Below, one piece after another: positions 53,978 through 61,846 of a stretch of DNA of 64,000 nucleotides. Numbering within the stretch: the stretch's first letter is position 1; the number at the start of each line of letters is the position of its first letter. Source of the stretch: Sulfurimonas sp. C5 (GTDB taxonomy: Bacteria; Campylobacterota; Campylobacteria; Campylobacterales; Sulfurimonadaceae); the NCBI RefSeq assembly GCF_029872055.1, contig NZ_JARXNQ010000001.1, positions 744,001 through 808,000 of the forward strand, in the 5' to 3' direction. The notes beneath the pieces were generated by a model. That model had not been told where the DNA came from. It did not search any database and worked only from the letters and a program-made list of their open reading frames with translations. Both the position numbers and the translations under genes were made by a program.

Positions 53978-55336
53978 TTGAGTAGAAGCGTTTTAGCCAT
54001 AGACATTGGCTCGACAAAGATTTGTGCTATAACTGCAGATATAGCAAATGACAATTCTATAACTATCACAGGTGCAGGTACCACGAAAGCCCAGGGCTTG
54101 AAAAAAGGTAGCATTGTAAACATTGAACTTGCAGCTAGAAGCATTAAAACAGCCGTTGAAGATGCAAAACGTGTATCTGGTTCAACTGCTACAAGTGCTA
54201 TCGTTTCCATCTCGGGAGCATACACAAAAAGTTTAAACTCTAACGGTATTGTCAATATCCAATCAAAAGAGATCAGTTTTGATGAGATTAAACGTGTTAT
54301 GCATACTTCTCTTTATAATGCAAATATTCCTAACGAATATGAAGTACTTCACGCATTACCATATAACTTTAAAGTTGATGATCAGGACTTTATCGAAGAT
54401 CCGCTAGGGATGAATGCTTCTCGTTTAGAAGTTGAAACTCACATCATTACAACGCAAAAATCAAACCTAAACAACCTGAAAAAAGCAGTACGCGGTGCAG
54501 GAGTTGAAGTTGAAAACATTGTATTAAATTCTTATGCTTCGGCAATTGCAGTACTTAACGAAGATGAAAAAGAGTTAGGTGCAGCAGTAATTGATATGGG
54601 TGCTGAAACAAGTAATATTGCTATTTATTCAGGAAATGCAATCAGATATAACGAGTATTTAGGTGTTGGTTCTAAGCACGTGACTAGTGACCTTTCTATG
54701 GCATTACATACACCGCTTAATGCAGCAGACAAAGTAAAACTTGATTTCGGTTCACTTTTAACTCCAAGTAACGATTTGATTGAACTACCGATTATCGGTG
54801 ATGAAAATACAACACATGAAGTCTCTTTAGAAGTTGTTCATAATGTTATTTTTGCTAGAGTTGAAGAGACACTTATGATCCTTGCACAATTTATTGAAAA
54901 TTCTCGTTTGAAAGATCAAATTGGCGCAGGTGTAGTTCTTACTGGTGGTTTTTCAAAAATGGAAGGGATTCGTGATCTGGCGATTGCAACTTTTGGTTCA
55001 GTACCTGTTCGTTTAGCAAAACCTATGGAGATGGATGGTCTTTTTGAAGGACTTATTGAACCTGAATATTCAAGTGCCATTGGCCTTGTAATGTTCTCGG
55101 CTGCTCCTTATACACCTTATGAAATTGATGTTAACAAACGTGTTAGACACTCAAATGAAGAACCTACTTCATCTGTAAGTGTTGACTTTAACAGAACAAT
55201 TAATGAGAGTGTTCCTGTAGCTGAACAAGAGGAGGAAAAAACCAAGATGGTGAACCTTGAGGGAACAAAAGAGAAAAAAAGCGATGAAGCTAGTGCTGTT
55301 AGCAAATTCTGGAATTGGGCTACGCAATTATTTTAA
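53978..55336 (+). CDS. ftsA: Cell division protein FtsA
   Basis: The 452-residue actin-like ATPase anchors FtsZ to the membrane. Visible: 'VLAIDIGSTKICAITADI' (phosphate 1), 'GAAVIDMGAETSNIAIYSG' (phosphate 2), 'GAGVVLTGGFSKMEGIRDLA' (adenosine) and a C-terminal amphipathic tail 'VSKFWNWATQLF' for membrane binding. A linker of about 60 residues precedes the tail. TTG start at 53978 with AAGGA in front. It follows ppiD-like and is 12 nt upstream of ftsZ. Confidence 0.95.
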   Translation: MSRSVLAIDIGSTKICAITADIANDNSITITGAGTTKAQGLKKGSIVNIELAARSIKTAVEDAKRVSGSTATSAIVSISGAYTKSLNSNGIVNIQSKEISFDEIKRVMHTSLYNANIPNEYEVLHALPYNFKVDDQDFIEDPLGMNASRLEVETHIITTQKSNLNNLKKAVRGAGVEVENIVLNSYASAIAVLNEDEKELGAAVIDMGAETSNIAIYSGNAIRYNEYLGVGSKHVTSDLSMALHTPLNAADKVKLDFGSLLTPSNDLIELPIIGDENTTHEVSLEVVHNVIFARVEETLMILAQFIENSRLKDQIGAGVVLTGGFSKMEGIRDLAIATFGSVPVRLAKPMEMDGLFEGLIEPEYSSAIGLVMFSAAPYTPYEIDVNKRVRHSNEEPTSSVSVDFNRTINESVPVAEQEEEKTKMVNLEGTKEKKSDEASAVSKFWNWATQLF

Positions 55337-55348
55337 AGGAGTGAGAGA

Positions 55349-56473
55349 ATGGAACCATTTATAGTTGAAGAGGTACAAAACCCAAGCGGTGCAAGAATAA
55401 TTGCTGTCGGCGTTGGTGGCGGCGGCGGTAATATGATCGGTCATATGCTGAACGAAGGTGTTGGCGGTATTGAAATGATGCTTGTTAATACTGATGCTCA
55501 AGTGTTAAACGAAAATTCATCTGCGACAAAGATCCAAATCGGTGCAAACCTGACAAAAGGTCTGGGTGCTGGTATGAAACCTGAAGTTGGTCGTGATTCG
55601 GCATTAGAGAACTATGACGAGATCAGAAACGCTTTAACAGGTGCTGATATTGTATTTATATCTGCAGGTCTTGGCGGTGGGACAGGAACTGGTGCTGCAC
55701 CTGTTGTTGCACAAATCGCAAAAGAAGTTGGAGCTTTAACTATTTCAGTTGTTACAAAACCTTTCAAATTTGAAGGTAAAAAAAGACTACAACTTGCTGA
55801 AGCAGGTTTAGCTGAGCTGAAAAAAGAAAGTGATTCAATTGTTGTTATTCCAAATGACAAACTTTTATCTATCATCGACAGACGTCTAGGTTTAAAAGAG
55901 AGTTTTAAAATCGTTGACAGTGTTTTAGCACAAGCGGTAAGCGGTACTTCAGGTGTTATCCTTTCAAGTGGTGACAACGATATCAACCTTGACTTCGCCG
56001 ATTTACAAACTGTAATGAGTCACCAAGGTATGGCACTGATGGGTGTTGGTGAGCATGAAGGTGAAAATGCAGCTTATGAAGCTATTAAAGCAGCAATTGA
56101 GTCTCCGTTACTTGATAATATGTCAATCAACGGTGCAATGGGTGTGCTTGTTCACTTCAAAATTCATCCTGATTTTTCATTTATCGATATGTCTGAAGCG
56201 ATGGAAATCGTACATGAAAGTGCTCATGATGAGGCTGATGTTATCTGGGGAACTTCAACAGATGCAACATTACCGGAAAATTATGTAAGAATCACTATCG
56301 TAGCAACTGGTTTTGATAAAACTGAAGAAGAAAAATCAACAAATAATACTAATTTTGAAGCACAAGAATCAATGGCTCCAAAAATTAGAATCACTCCTCG
56401 TATGGTTGTAGGTGGCGAGTTAGACGGTGACTACCTTGATATCCCTGCATATATGAGAAAACAACAAGACTAA
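55349..56473 (+). CDS. ftsZ: Cell division protein FtsZ
   Basis: The 374-residue tubulin-like GTPase forms the Z-ring. The GTP-binding motif is LGGGTGTGAAPV, with 'GVGGGGGNMIGHML' near the start and the T7 loop 'NLDFADLQTVM'. The C-terminal conserved peptide is 'YLDIPAYMRKQQD', which binds FtsA. An AAAGGAGTG ribosome site precedes the start, 12 nt after ftsA. A short J-domain gene follows after 6 nt. Confidence 0.98.
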   Translation: MEPFIVEEVQNPSGARIIAVGVGGGGGNMIGHMLNEGVGGIEMMLVNTDAQVLNENSSATKIQIGANLTKGLGAGMKPEVGRDSALENYDEIRNALTGADIVFISAGLGGGTGTGAAPVVAQIAKEVGALTISVVTKPFKFEGKKRLQLAEAGLAELKKESDSIVVIPNDKLLSIIDRRLGLKESFKIVDSVLAQAVSGTSGVILSSGDNDINLDFADLQTVMSHQGMALMGVGEHEGENAAYEAIKAAIESPLLDNMSINGAMGVLVHFKIHPDFSFIDMSEAMEIVHESAHDEADVIWGTSTDATLPENYVRITIVATGFDKTEEEKSTNNTNFEAQESMAPKIRITPRMVVGGELDGDYLDIPAYMRKQQD

Positions 56474-56479
56474 GCTAGC

Positions 56480-56773
56480 TTGAACTCCTTTGAAAAAATC
56501 ATGAAGGCCAAATCACTCCTTGGTCTTCGTGAACAATCCTCTCTAAAAGAAATCAAACAAAAATATAAACTGCTCATGAAAAAATGGCATCCTGATAAAC
56601 ATAGGGATGATCCAGATAAAGCTACTAAAATGAGTATGCAGATCAATGAAGCATATGAAACTATTTTAAACTACTGTGAAAACTTTGAATATCCGTTTGA
56701 TGAAGAGACGATAAAAAAGGCAACTTATACACCGCAAGAATGGTGGAATGATAAGTTTGGACCTAATAGATAA
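56480..56773 (+). CDS. Short J-domain protein after ftsZ
   Basis: The 97-residue protein is almost only a J domain: 'AKSLLGLREQSSLKEIKQKYKLLMKKWHPDKHRDDPDKATKMSMQINEAYETIL', with the HPD at about residue 37. It lacks the G/F, zinc and client domains, so it may recruit DnaK to a specific place or partner, perhaps the division site given its neighbour (inference). It starts at TTG 56480, 6 nt after ftsZ, so it should be cotranscribed and translationally coupled. Its tail has 'TPQEWWNDKFGPNR'. Confidence 0.88.
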   Translation: MNSFEKIMKAKSLLGLREQSSLKEIKQKYKLLMKKWHPDKHRDDPDKATKMSMQINEAYETILNYCENFEYPFDEETIKKATYTPQEWWNDKFGPNR

Positions 56774-56801
56774 ACTACTCTCGCTTCTCACAAATAATAG
56801 T

Positions 56802-56960
56802 CTAATCAATTGGATTTTTTTGAATCACTTGAGTTTGCTGCGCAGTTCTGACAAGTTGTACGCTTTCTGCTTTTTGCTTTTTAGGTCTTTCTATAAAAAA
56901 CATAACATAAGATATCATCATTAAAGAAAAGACAACTAATGTGAATATACCTTTTTCCAT
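56802..56960 (-). CDS. 52-residue single-pass membrane peptide
   Basis: The gap between the J-domain gene and the membrane protein at 57044 contains a reverse-strand frame MEKGIFTLVVFSLMMISYVM..., 52 residues. A single transmembrane helix (about 5-23) is followed by a basic, Gln-rich tail 'ERPKKQKAESVQLVRTAQQTQ'. A perfect GGAGG (56966-56970) lies five nt before the ATG, and the frame has no in-frame stop until TAG at 56802. I infer a real gene from start context and composition; no family is recognised. Confidence 0.65.
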   Translation of the reverse strand: MEKGIFTLVVFSLMMISYVMFFIERPKKQKAESVQLVRTAQQTQVIQKNPID

Positions 56961-57043
56961 AAGAGCCTCCTATTATTTTGTCGAATTTTTAATTATATAA
57001 AAACTAAACTTAATAAGATTTAATTATTTTTGTTCACTTATTT

Positions 57044-58000
57044 TTAAAGGAATACTCCATTTTTAATATAATAAGCAAGTGGATAATAACTTATAGCAAT
57101 AATGTAAGCGATGTTCAGCCATAAAGAGAGCAAAAACCTTCTTTGCAGCTCTTTTTCTTCATACTCTAAGAACGTTAAAGAGATACCGTAAAACGTTCCG
57201 TAAAATAAGAAGATATATAAAAGATACCCAATATACATATAATCTTTTTGAAGCATACAAAATGGACAATGGTGTGTTGGTAATTCGTAGATATATGTTC
57301 CAAAGAAAGAGATAAGAGACAAGAGTGCTATAATCAAAAACGAAAAACTAAATACTCCATATATAATCCTATTTTTCATAAAGTAAGTAACAACCAAAAC
57401 GGCAAAGTTTGCATAAAAAAGAATTGTAAGGAACTTTTCTTTAGCTAATATTTCAGAGATATAAGTCGTATCAGTTACTGAAAAAATTGCACCGCAGCAA
57501 TCAACAACACTAGTAATATCTATACTTGAAAACATCAAAATTTCTACAATAATCTCTATCACTAAAAATACAAATGCAATAAGAAATAAAAGGAACTTGG
57601 CTTTAAAATATCTCTGCTCCTCTGTTTTCATATCTTCACTATTTAAAGTGATCCAAAATGCAAAGAGATAGAGATTTAACATCTTTAAAATAAGCAGAGG
57701 TACTCCATATTCCGTAGCATTTACCACACCTGCTGCACACATTGCACCAACAAGGATATTTGAGAGTTTATCAAGAGTAAAAACAAAAAAAACAAACATC
57801 GGAATTTTAATAAAGAGAATAAACTTGATAATAGTAGAAGCTAAATAGCTCTTTTTTTCAAGGTCATATTGTAATGGTGTATTTTGATTGCGATTGTAGT
57901 TCAGTGCTATTTTTAAACTGTAATAAAAGGCAATCGAAGCAAAACCTAAAAATAAAATATCTAAGATATAGATAGTGAGTATTTCAGGTGTAAAAATCAT
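57044..58000 (-). CDS. Polytopic membrane protein with CC and CPFC motifs, last gene of the NosL/ABC operon
   Basis: The 318-residue protein has about eight to nine hydrophobic segments. Two thiol features stand out: vicinal Cys168-Cys169 (VVDCCGAIF) and a CPFC at 245-248 preceded by HH ('THHCPFCMLQKDYMYIGY'). The second is reminiscent of the DsbB C-x-x-C...Q pattern ('C.LC..Q'), suggesting a role in disulfide chemistry or metal coordination. I do not recognise a defined family. The start overlaps the ABC ATPase stop by 4 nt. Confidence 0.7.
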   Translation of the reverse strand: MIFTPEILTIYILDILFLGFASIAFYYSLKIALNYNRNQNTPLQYDLEKKSYLASTIIKFILFIKIPMFVFFVFTLDKLSNILVGAMCAAGVVNATEYGVPLLILKMLNLYLFAFWITLNSEDMKTEEQRYFKAKFLLFLIAFVFLVIEIIVEILMFSSIDITSVVDCCGAIFSVTDTTYISEILAKEKFLTILFYANFAVLVVTYFMKNRIIYGVFSFSFLIIALLSLISFFGTYIYELPTHHCPFCMLQKDYMYIGYLLYIFLFYGTFYGISLTFLEYEEKELQRRFLLSLWLNIAYIIAISYYPLAYYIKNGVFL

Positions 58001-58653
58001 TCTATTATCTGTCCGTCTTCGATCTCTATTATGCGATCGATAAAATCTAGTTCAAAAAAGAGCGGATCGTGGGTTGCGATAATAATAGTTTTATTTACAG
58101 CTTTTAATCTCTTTAGGTGCTCTATAAATTCTAAAGACAAAGCTCTATCCAAATTTGATGTCGGCTCATCTGCCAAAATGATCTTTGGATCATTTATAAT
58201 GGCTCTCGCAATTGCTACACGTTGCTGCTGTCCGCCTGAAAGGTTTTGAGACATCGTAGCACTGAACTCTTCAAGTTTATACTGAACCAGGACTTTCTCC
58301 AGTCTATCACTCAATTCTTCTTTTGGTAAATTTAGCGGTCGTAGAGGCAGCAAGATATTGTCTGCTACGCTCATATCCGGAATAAGATTGTATTTTTGAA
58401 AAATAAACCCTATATTGTCACGTCTATATTCACTGGCAAAATGATCCGCTATTTTAGAAAGCTTCTTCCCATCTACTATAACCTCCCCTGAAGTCGGTTT
58501 TAACATAGCTGAGATGAGTGAAAGGATAGTTGTCTTACCGCTTCCGCTCACTCCTTTTAAAATGACAAGTTCTCCTTCTTTAAATATTACATTGATACTT
58601 TGTAAAGCATGTTTATCTTTGTAAGATTTATTGATATCTATTAAGCTAATCAT
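57997..58653 (-). CDS. ABC transporter ATPase, MacB/LolD type
   Basis: The 218-residue ATPase has Walker A GVSGSGKTT, Q-loop 'GFIFQKYNLIPDMSV', signature LSGGQQQR and Walker B 'IILADEPTSNLD'. This group (MacB/LolD/FtsE) drives FtsX-type permeases, as the adjacent permease. It overlaps both neighbours by 4 nt, so all four genes are tightly coupled. Its substrate is unknown. Confidence 0.92.
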   Translation of the reverse strand: MISLIDINKSYKDKHALQSINVIFKEGELVILKGVSGSGKTTILSLISAMLKPTSGEVIVDGKKLSKIADHFASEYRRDNIGFIFQKYNLIPDMSVADNILLPLRPLNLPKEELSDRLEKVLVQYKLEEFSATMSQNLSGGQQQRVAIARAIINDPKIILADEPTSNLDRALSLEFIEHLKRLKAVNKTIIIATHDPLFFELDFIDRIIEIEDGQIIE

Positions 58654-59819
58654 CTCATCACCTCATCAGCATCACGTGTTGCAACTCTCCATGAAGGAAT
58701 AAGCGTTGCAGCAATATATACAGGTACACTCAAGAAAAATACTATTGCCAAAGCCTTTATATCGAGTGTAATATCAAGCGACTCGATAGCCGATACATTA
58801 ATGATATTTAAGAAAATATCCCGAATATAATACCCGTCAAAAAGATAAAGATATGCAAGAGCCAGTAATACCCCTAAAATATAAGAGAATAAAGAGACTA
58901 TGCTTGCTTCATACAGTTTTACACGTAAGATATCCTCAACTCTCCATCCTAATGCTTTTAAGATCCCTATCTCTTTTTTTTCAGAGCTGCTGACACCGTT
59001 TGTCTTGTCAAAAATAATCATAAAGAAGGTAAAGACTGCAATTGTAAAGAGTGTAATAAAAACTCCGCTGTCATAATCAAAAAGGTGTTCAACTTTTGTT
59101 TTTTCATCCTCTTTTGTAATAATCTTTGCATTCGGATACAATTGCTGCAGTTTTGTGATCACGCTCATTAATTCATTTGGATTTGAAAGATAAATTGCCA
59201 CATCCGTGATCTCATCAGCTTTATAAGCGAAAATCTCTCTTGCATCCTCTTTACACATAAGACAAAGCTTTTGTTTATCTAACTCTTGAGATTCAAATGT
59301 ACGGGAAAACTTCATCTGCTTTAGATCTAAAGAGGGTTTCACGAAATTAAAATACTCAGTGTAATAATGTCTTTGAAAGATTGAATTTAATTGTGTCGAT
59401 ACAAACATACTATTTGAGCTTAAATCGTTTTGTTTTAAAAGTTCACTTATATAAAGCTTTTTTTGTGTCTCAAAAGGATCGATTCCTATAATTGTAAAAA
59501 CTGTATCAGCCTGTTTATAATCATAGTGACCATATACCCTTCCAAGTACGTCACTTACACCGTAAAATTCAAGTATCTTATCAAGTTTATGATCATCCAT
59601 GGTAGTTGCCTGTAAAGCTTTTTGGTTTTGTACCACAATATCAGGTGAATTTTCCGTCTCAGAAATTACTACCGTTTTTATACTTGTCTGGATAAGAAAT
59701 AACGTAGAGAGCAACATCACTAAGAGTGTATAGATGATCACGATAAAAAGATTTTTCGAAAAGAAACGAAAGAGTGACTGCACTGCATAGAAAAAGAGCT
59801 GTGAATTAAAACTAATCAT
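58650..59819 (-). CDS. FtsX/MacB-like ABC permease
   Basis: The 389-residue permease has an N-terminal transmembrane helix (about residues 19-45), a large extracytoplasmic domain (about 50-250) and a cluster of three C-terminal helices ('VFITLFTIAVFTFFMIIF', 'SIVSLFSYILGVLLALAYLYLF', 'LAIVFFLSVPVYIAATLIPSW'), the FtsX architecture. 'EIGILKALGWRVEDILRVKLYEASIVSLFSYI' is a diagnostic segment. The extracytoplasmic domain includes a CLMC motif. It overlaps the NosL-like gene by 8 nt and the ATPase gene by 4 nt. Confidence 0.9.
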   Translation of the reverse strand: MISFNSQLFFYAVQSLFRFFSKNLFIVIIYTLLVMLLSTLFLIQTSIKTVVISETENSPDIVVQNQKALQATTMDDHKLDKILEFYGVSDVLGRVYGHYDYKQADTVFTIIGIDPFETQKKLYISELLKQNDLSSNSMFVSTQLNSIFQRHYYTEYFNFVKPSLDLKQMKFSRTFESQELDKQKLCLMCKEDAREIFAYKADEITDVAIYLSNPNELMSVITKLQQLYPNAKIITKEDEKTKVEHLFDYDSGVFITLFTIAVFTFFMIIFDKTNGVSSSEKKEIGILKALGWRVEDILRVKLYEASIVSLFSYILGVLLALAYLYLFDGYYIRDIFLNIINVSAIESLDITLDIKALAIVFFLSVPVYIAATLIPSWRVATRDADEVMR

Positions 59820-60477
59820 CTAGAGAGTACACCATATCTTCATTAATTTCATCAAAAGAGAGTATTTTTTCCCCTTTATGATCAAGAAGAAATTTTTTTG
59901 CCGATTTTAATGTTTCAAAGGCAATGAGTTCATTTCCCATCGGACCGTAAACATCACTTCCGATCACAAAAAATGCTTTTGTCGCATCAAGCGTTTTTTG
60001 CGTATAATAATCGGGAACAAGAATATTTTTAATCTCTGTCTTATGCTCAAAATAATATTTAAACAGGTCTTTGTTCCCATCAAAATAGTACTCTTTTGTT
60101 TTGTACTCGATTTTTGCGACCCAAGACGGATACTTATATAAAAACATACCGCAAACCGGACATTTTTCCTCTTTTGAGACCTTCAATTTTTCAAAATGCT
60201 GATGAGTCGATGCTACTCTTTTTACATCCCAGAGATATAAAGCAACAGCTTCAAGATGTTTTGGATTTAACCGTTGACACAAAGTTGTATCTTTTAGGGA
60301 TTGGAATAAACGTTCATAAGAGCTGTACAATGTAAGATCAATCTCTTGACATTTTTTTTCATAGATCATTTTCCCCATAGGATAGATCTTTTTCTCTTTC
60401 ACAGCAGTTGAATAGTTTGATGATGCAAATAATGATATTGATAATAAAAAGAAAAGTAAGGTTTTAAAAAAAGGCAT
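59812..60477 (-). CDS. NosL-like protein with a cytochrome-c-like N-terminal part lacking CXXCH
   Basis: The 221-residue protein has a signal peptide (LLFFLLSISLFASS) and two parts. Residues about 30-95, 'YPMGKMIYEKKCQEIDLTLY...LNPKHLEAVALYLWD', resemble a c-type cytochrome helix layout, but the CXXCH is replaced by CQEID so no heme should attach. The C-terminal part is NosL-like with CPVCGMFLYKYPSW (Cys and Met for copper) and 'YYFDGNKDLFKYYFEH'. NosL proteins deliver Cu(I) to nitrous oxide reductase in other bacteria. It is first in the four-gene operon. Its copper role here is inference. Confidence 0.8.
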   Translation of the reverse strand: MPFFKTLLFFLLSISLFASSNYSTAVKEKKIYPMGKMIYEKKCQEIDLTLYSSYERLFQSLKDTTLCQRLNPKHLEAVALYLWDVKRVASTHQHFEKLKVSKEEKCPVCGMFLYKYPSWVAKIEYKTKEYYFDGNKDLFKYYFEHKTEIKNILVPDYYTQKTLDATKAFFVIGSDVYGPMGNELIAFETLKSAKKFLLDHKGEKILSFDEINEDMVYSLDD

Positions 60478-60536
60478 CTTTTTCCACTTCTTGTATTAAA
60501 GTGGAAAGATTTTATCTAAAAAGTGTTAAATATCTG

Positions 60537-61019
60537 TTAAGCCAGACGAAGCAGCATCAAACGGCGAATAAATAATACTACTAAAGCTACAGCCAAGATT
60601 TTAAAATCTATTTCACTTGCAATATGTATGTTTGCAAATGTATCGCTTTGTGTAGCTTCAGATCCGATTGACTGCATAGCTAAAATTTTTGGTGCATATA
60701 CGGCTGAGAACATCAATGATGTAGCCACTGTTAAAAAAGCACTTACTAAAACAATATTATCGCGTTGTCCCTGTTTGTACATTAACGCTTCATATACCAC
60801 AACATATGCAGCTAAGAAGTAGATCCAGTAAGAAAATCTACGGAAGATCTCACCCATGATAATTCCGGCATTATAATTATCTAGTAAAATTCCCATTAAT
60901 AGTTTGTCTGTATTGAAAATAACGGGAGCAACTATAGCACCAAGTGCCAAAACACCGCCGAAACTTGCTGCTAATACCAATAAATAACTAAAATCTAAAT
61001 AGATATTTCTCTTGTTCAT
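60537..61019 (-). CDS. DUF4149-family membrane protein
   Basis: The 160-residue protein has four transmembrane helices. 'FGGVLALGAIVAPVIFNTDKLLMGILLDNYNAGIIMGEIFRRFSYWIYFLAAYV' fits the DUF4149/TMEM205-like family, found in many bacteria, of unknown function. It overlaps prmC by 4 nt (61016-61019), so the two are probably cotranscribed. Confidence 0.8.
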   Translation of the reverse strand: MNKRNIYLDFSYLLVLAASFGGVLALGAIVAPVIFNTDKLLMGILLDNYNAGIIMGEIFRRFSYWIYFLAAYVVVYEALMYKQGQRDNIVLVSAFLTVATSLMFSAVYAPKILAMQSIGSEATQSDTFANIHIASEIDFKILAVALVVLFIRRLMLLRLA

Positions 61020-61846
61020 TGTAATGCCTTTAAAGTGAAACCTCTGTCAAAATCACTTAAATCTTTGTAGAAGTCTAAACTTTCATAAGATTTATTTTTC
61101 AGATAGTTTTGTATTTTATCTTTTTGATCATAACCCATCTCACAACTAAAAAATTTAATTTCTCGTTTTAAGACTTCATCAAGCAGTTGTTGAATTATTT
61201 CATCTCCGATATCCCCTCCAAAAAGAGCATTCTGAGGTTCATAAGAGAGATTGCTCTCTAAGGCTGCATCATTTGCAATATATGGGGGATTTGACACCAG
61301 ATAATCAATAGTTTCATCTACCTTATCAAGCAATGAACCGTGACGCAGTTCTATGCGATCTTGTAGATTGAACTTTGTAATATTTTTCTTTGCTACCGCC
61401 AAAGCTTTTTCAGATATATCAACTGCGATAAATTTTGCATTTTGAAAGTGACGGGCAAGCATAACAGAGATAATGCCACTCCCTACTCCAACCTCTACAA
61501 AAGTTAGTTTTTCATCTTTATCTATGCGTTTTATCACTTCATCGATTAAGAGTTCAGTTTCGGGTCTGGGAATTAAAGCACCCTCATCCACAAAAAACTC
61601 TTCAGAGTAAAAACTCACCTGATTAGTTATATATTCCAAAGGTTCATTTTTCGCTCTGCGCTCAACCAAAGCAAAAAACTCTTCTCCAACTTCCACTTCA
61701 CTATTTTGATTAGTAATGAGCCAAAGTTCATCTTTTTCAAGATAGAAGTTTAAAAGTAGCTGTGCTTCTCTTTGTGCACGCTCAATATCTTTAAGAGTCT
61801 CGCTTACAGTTTTTAAAAGCTCTCTAACTATATATTTGCTTCGCAT
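61016..61846 (-). CDS. prmC: Release factor glutamine methyltransferase PrmC/HemK
   Basis: The 276-residue SAM enzyme methylates the Gln of the GGQ loop of release factors RF1/RF2. It has the N-terminal helical domain, 'PLEYITNQVSFYSEEFFVDEGALIPRPETELL' and the SAM motif 'FVEVGVGSGIISVMLARHF' with the catalytic NPPY ('DYLVSNPPYIAND'). Its length is usual. It overlaps the M48 protease gene by 19 nt. Confidence 0.95.
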   Translation of the reverse strand: MRSKYIVRELLKTVSETLKDIERAQREAQLLLNFYLEKDELWLITNQNSEVEVGEEFFALVERRAKNEPLEYITNQVSFYSEEFFVDEGALIPRPETELLIDEVIKRIDKDEKLTFVEVGVGSGIISVMLARHFQNAKFIAVDISEKALAVAKKNITKFNLQDRIELRHGSLLDKVDETIDYLVSNPPYIANDAALESNLSYEPQNALFGGDIGDEIIQQLLDEVLKREIKFFSCEMGYDQKDKIQNYLKNKSYESLDFYKDLSDFDRGFTLKALQ

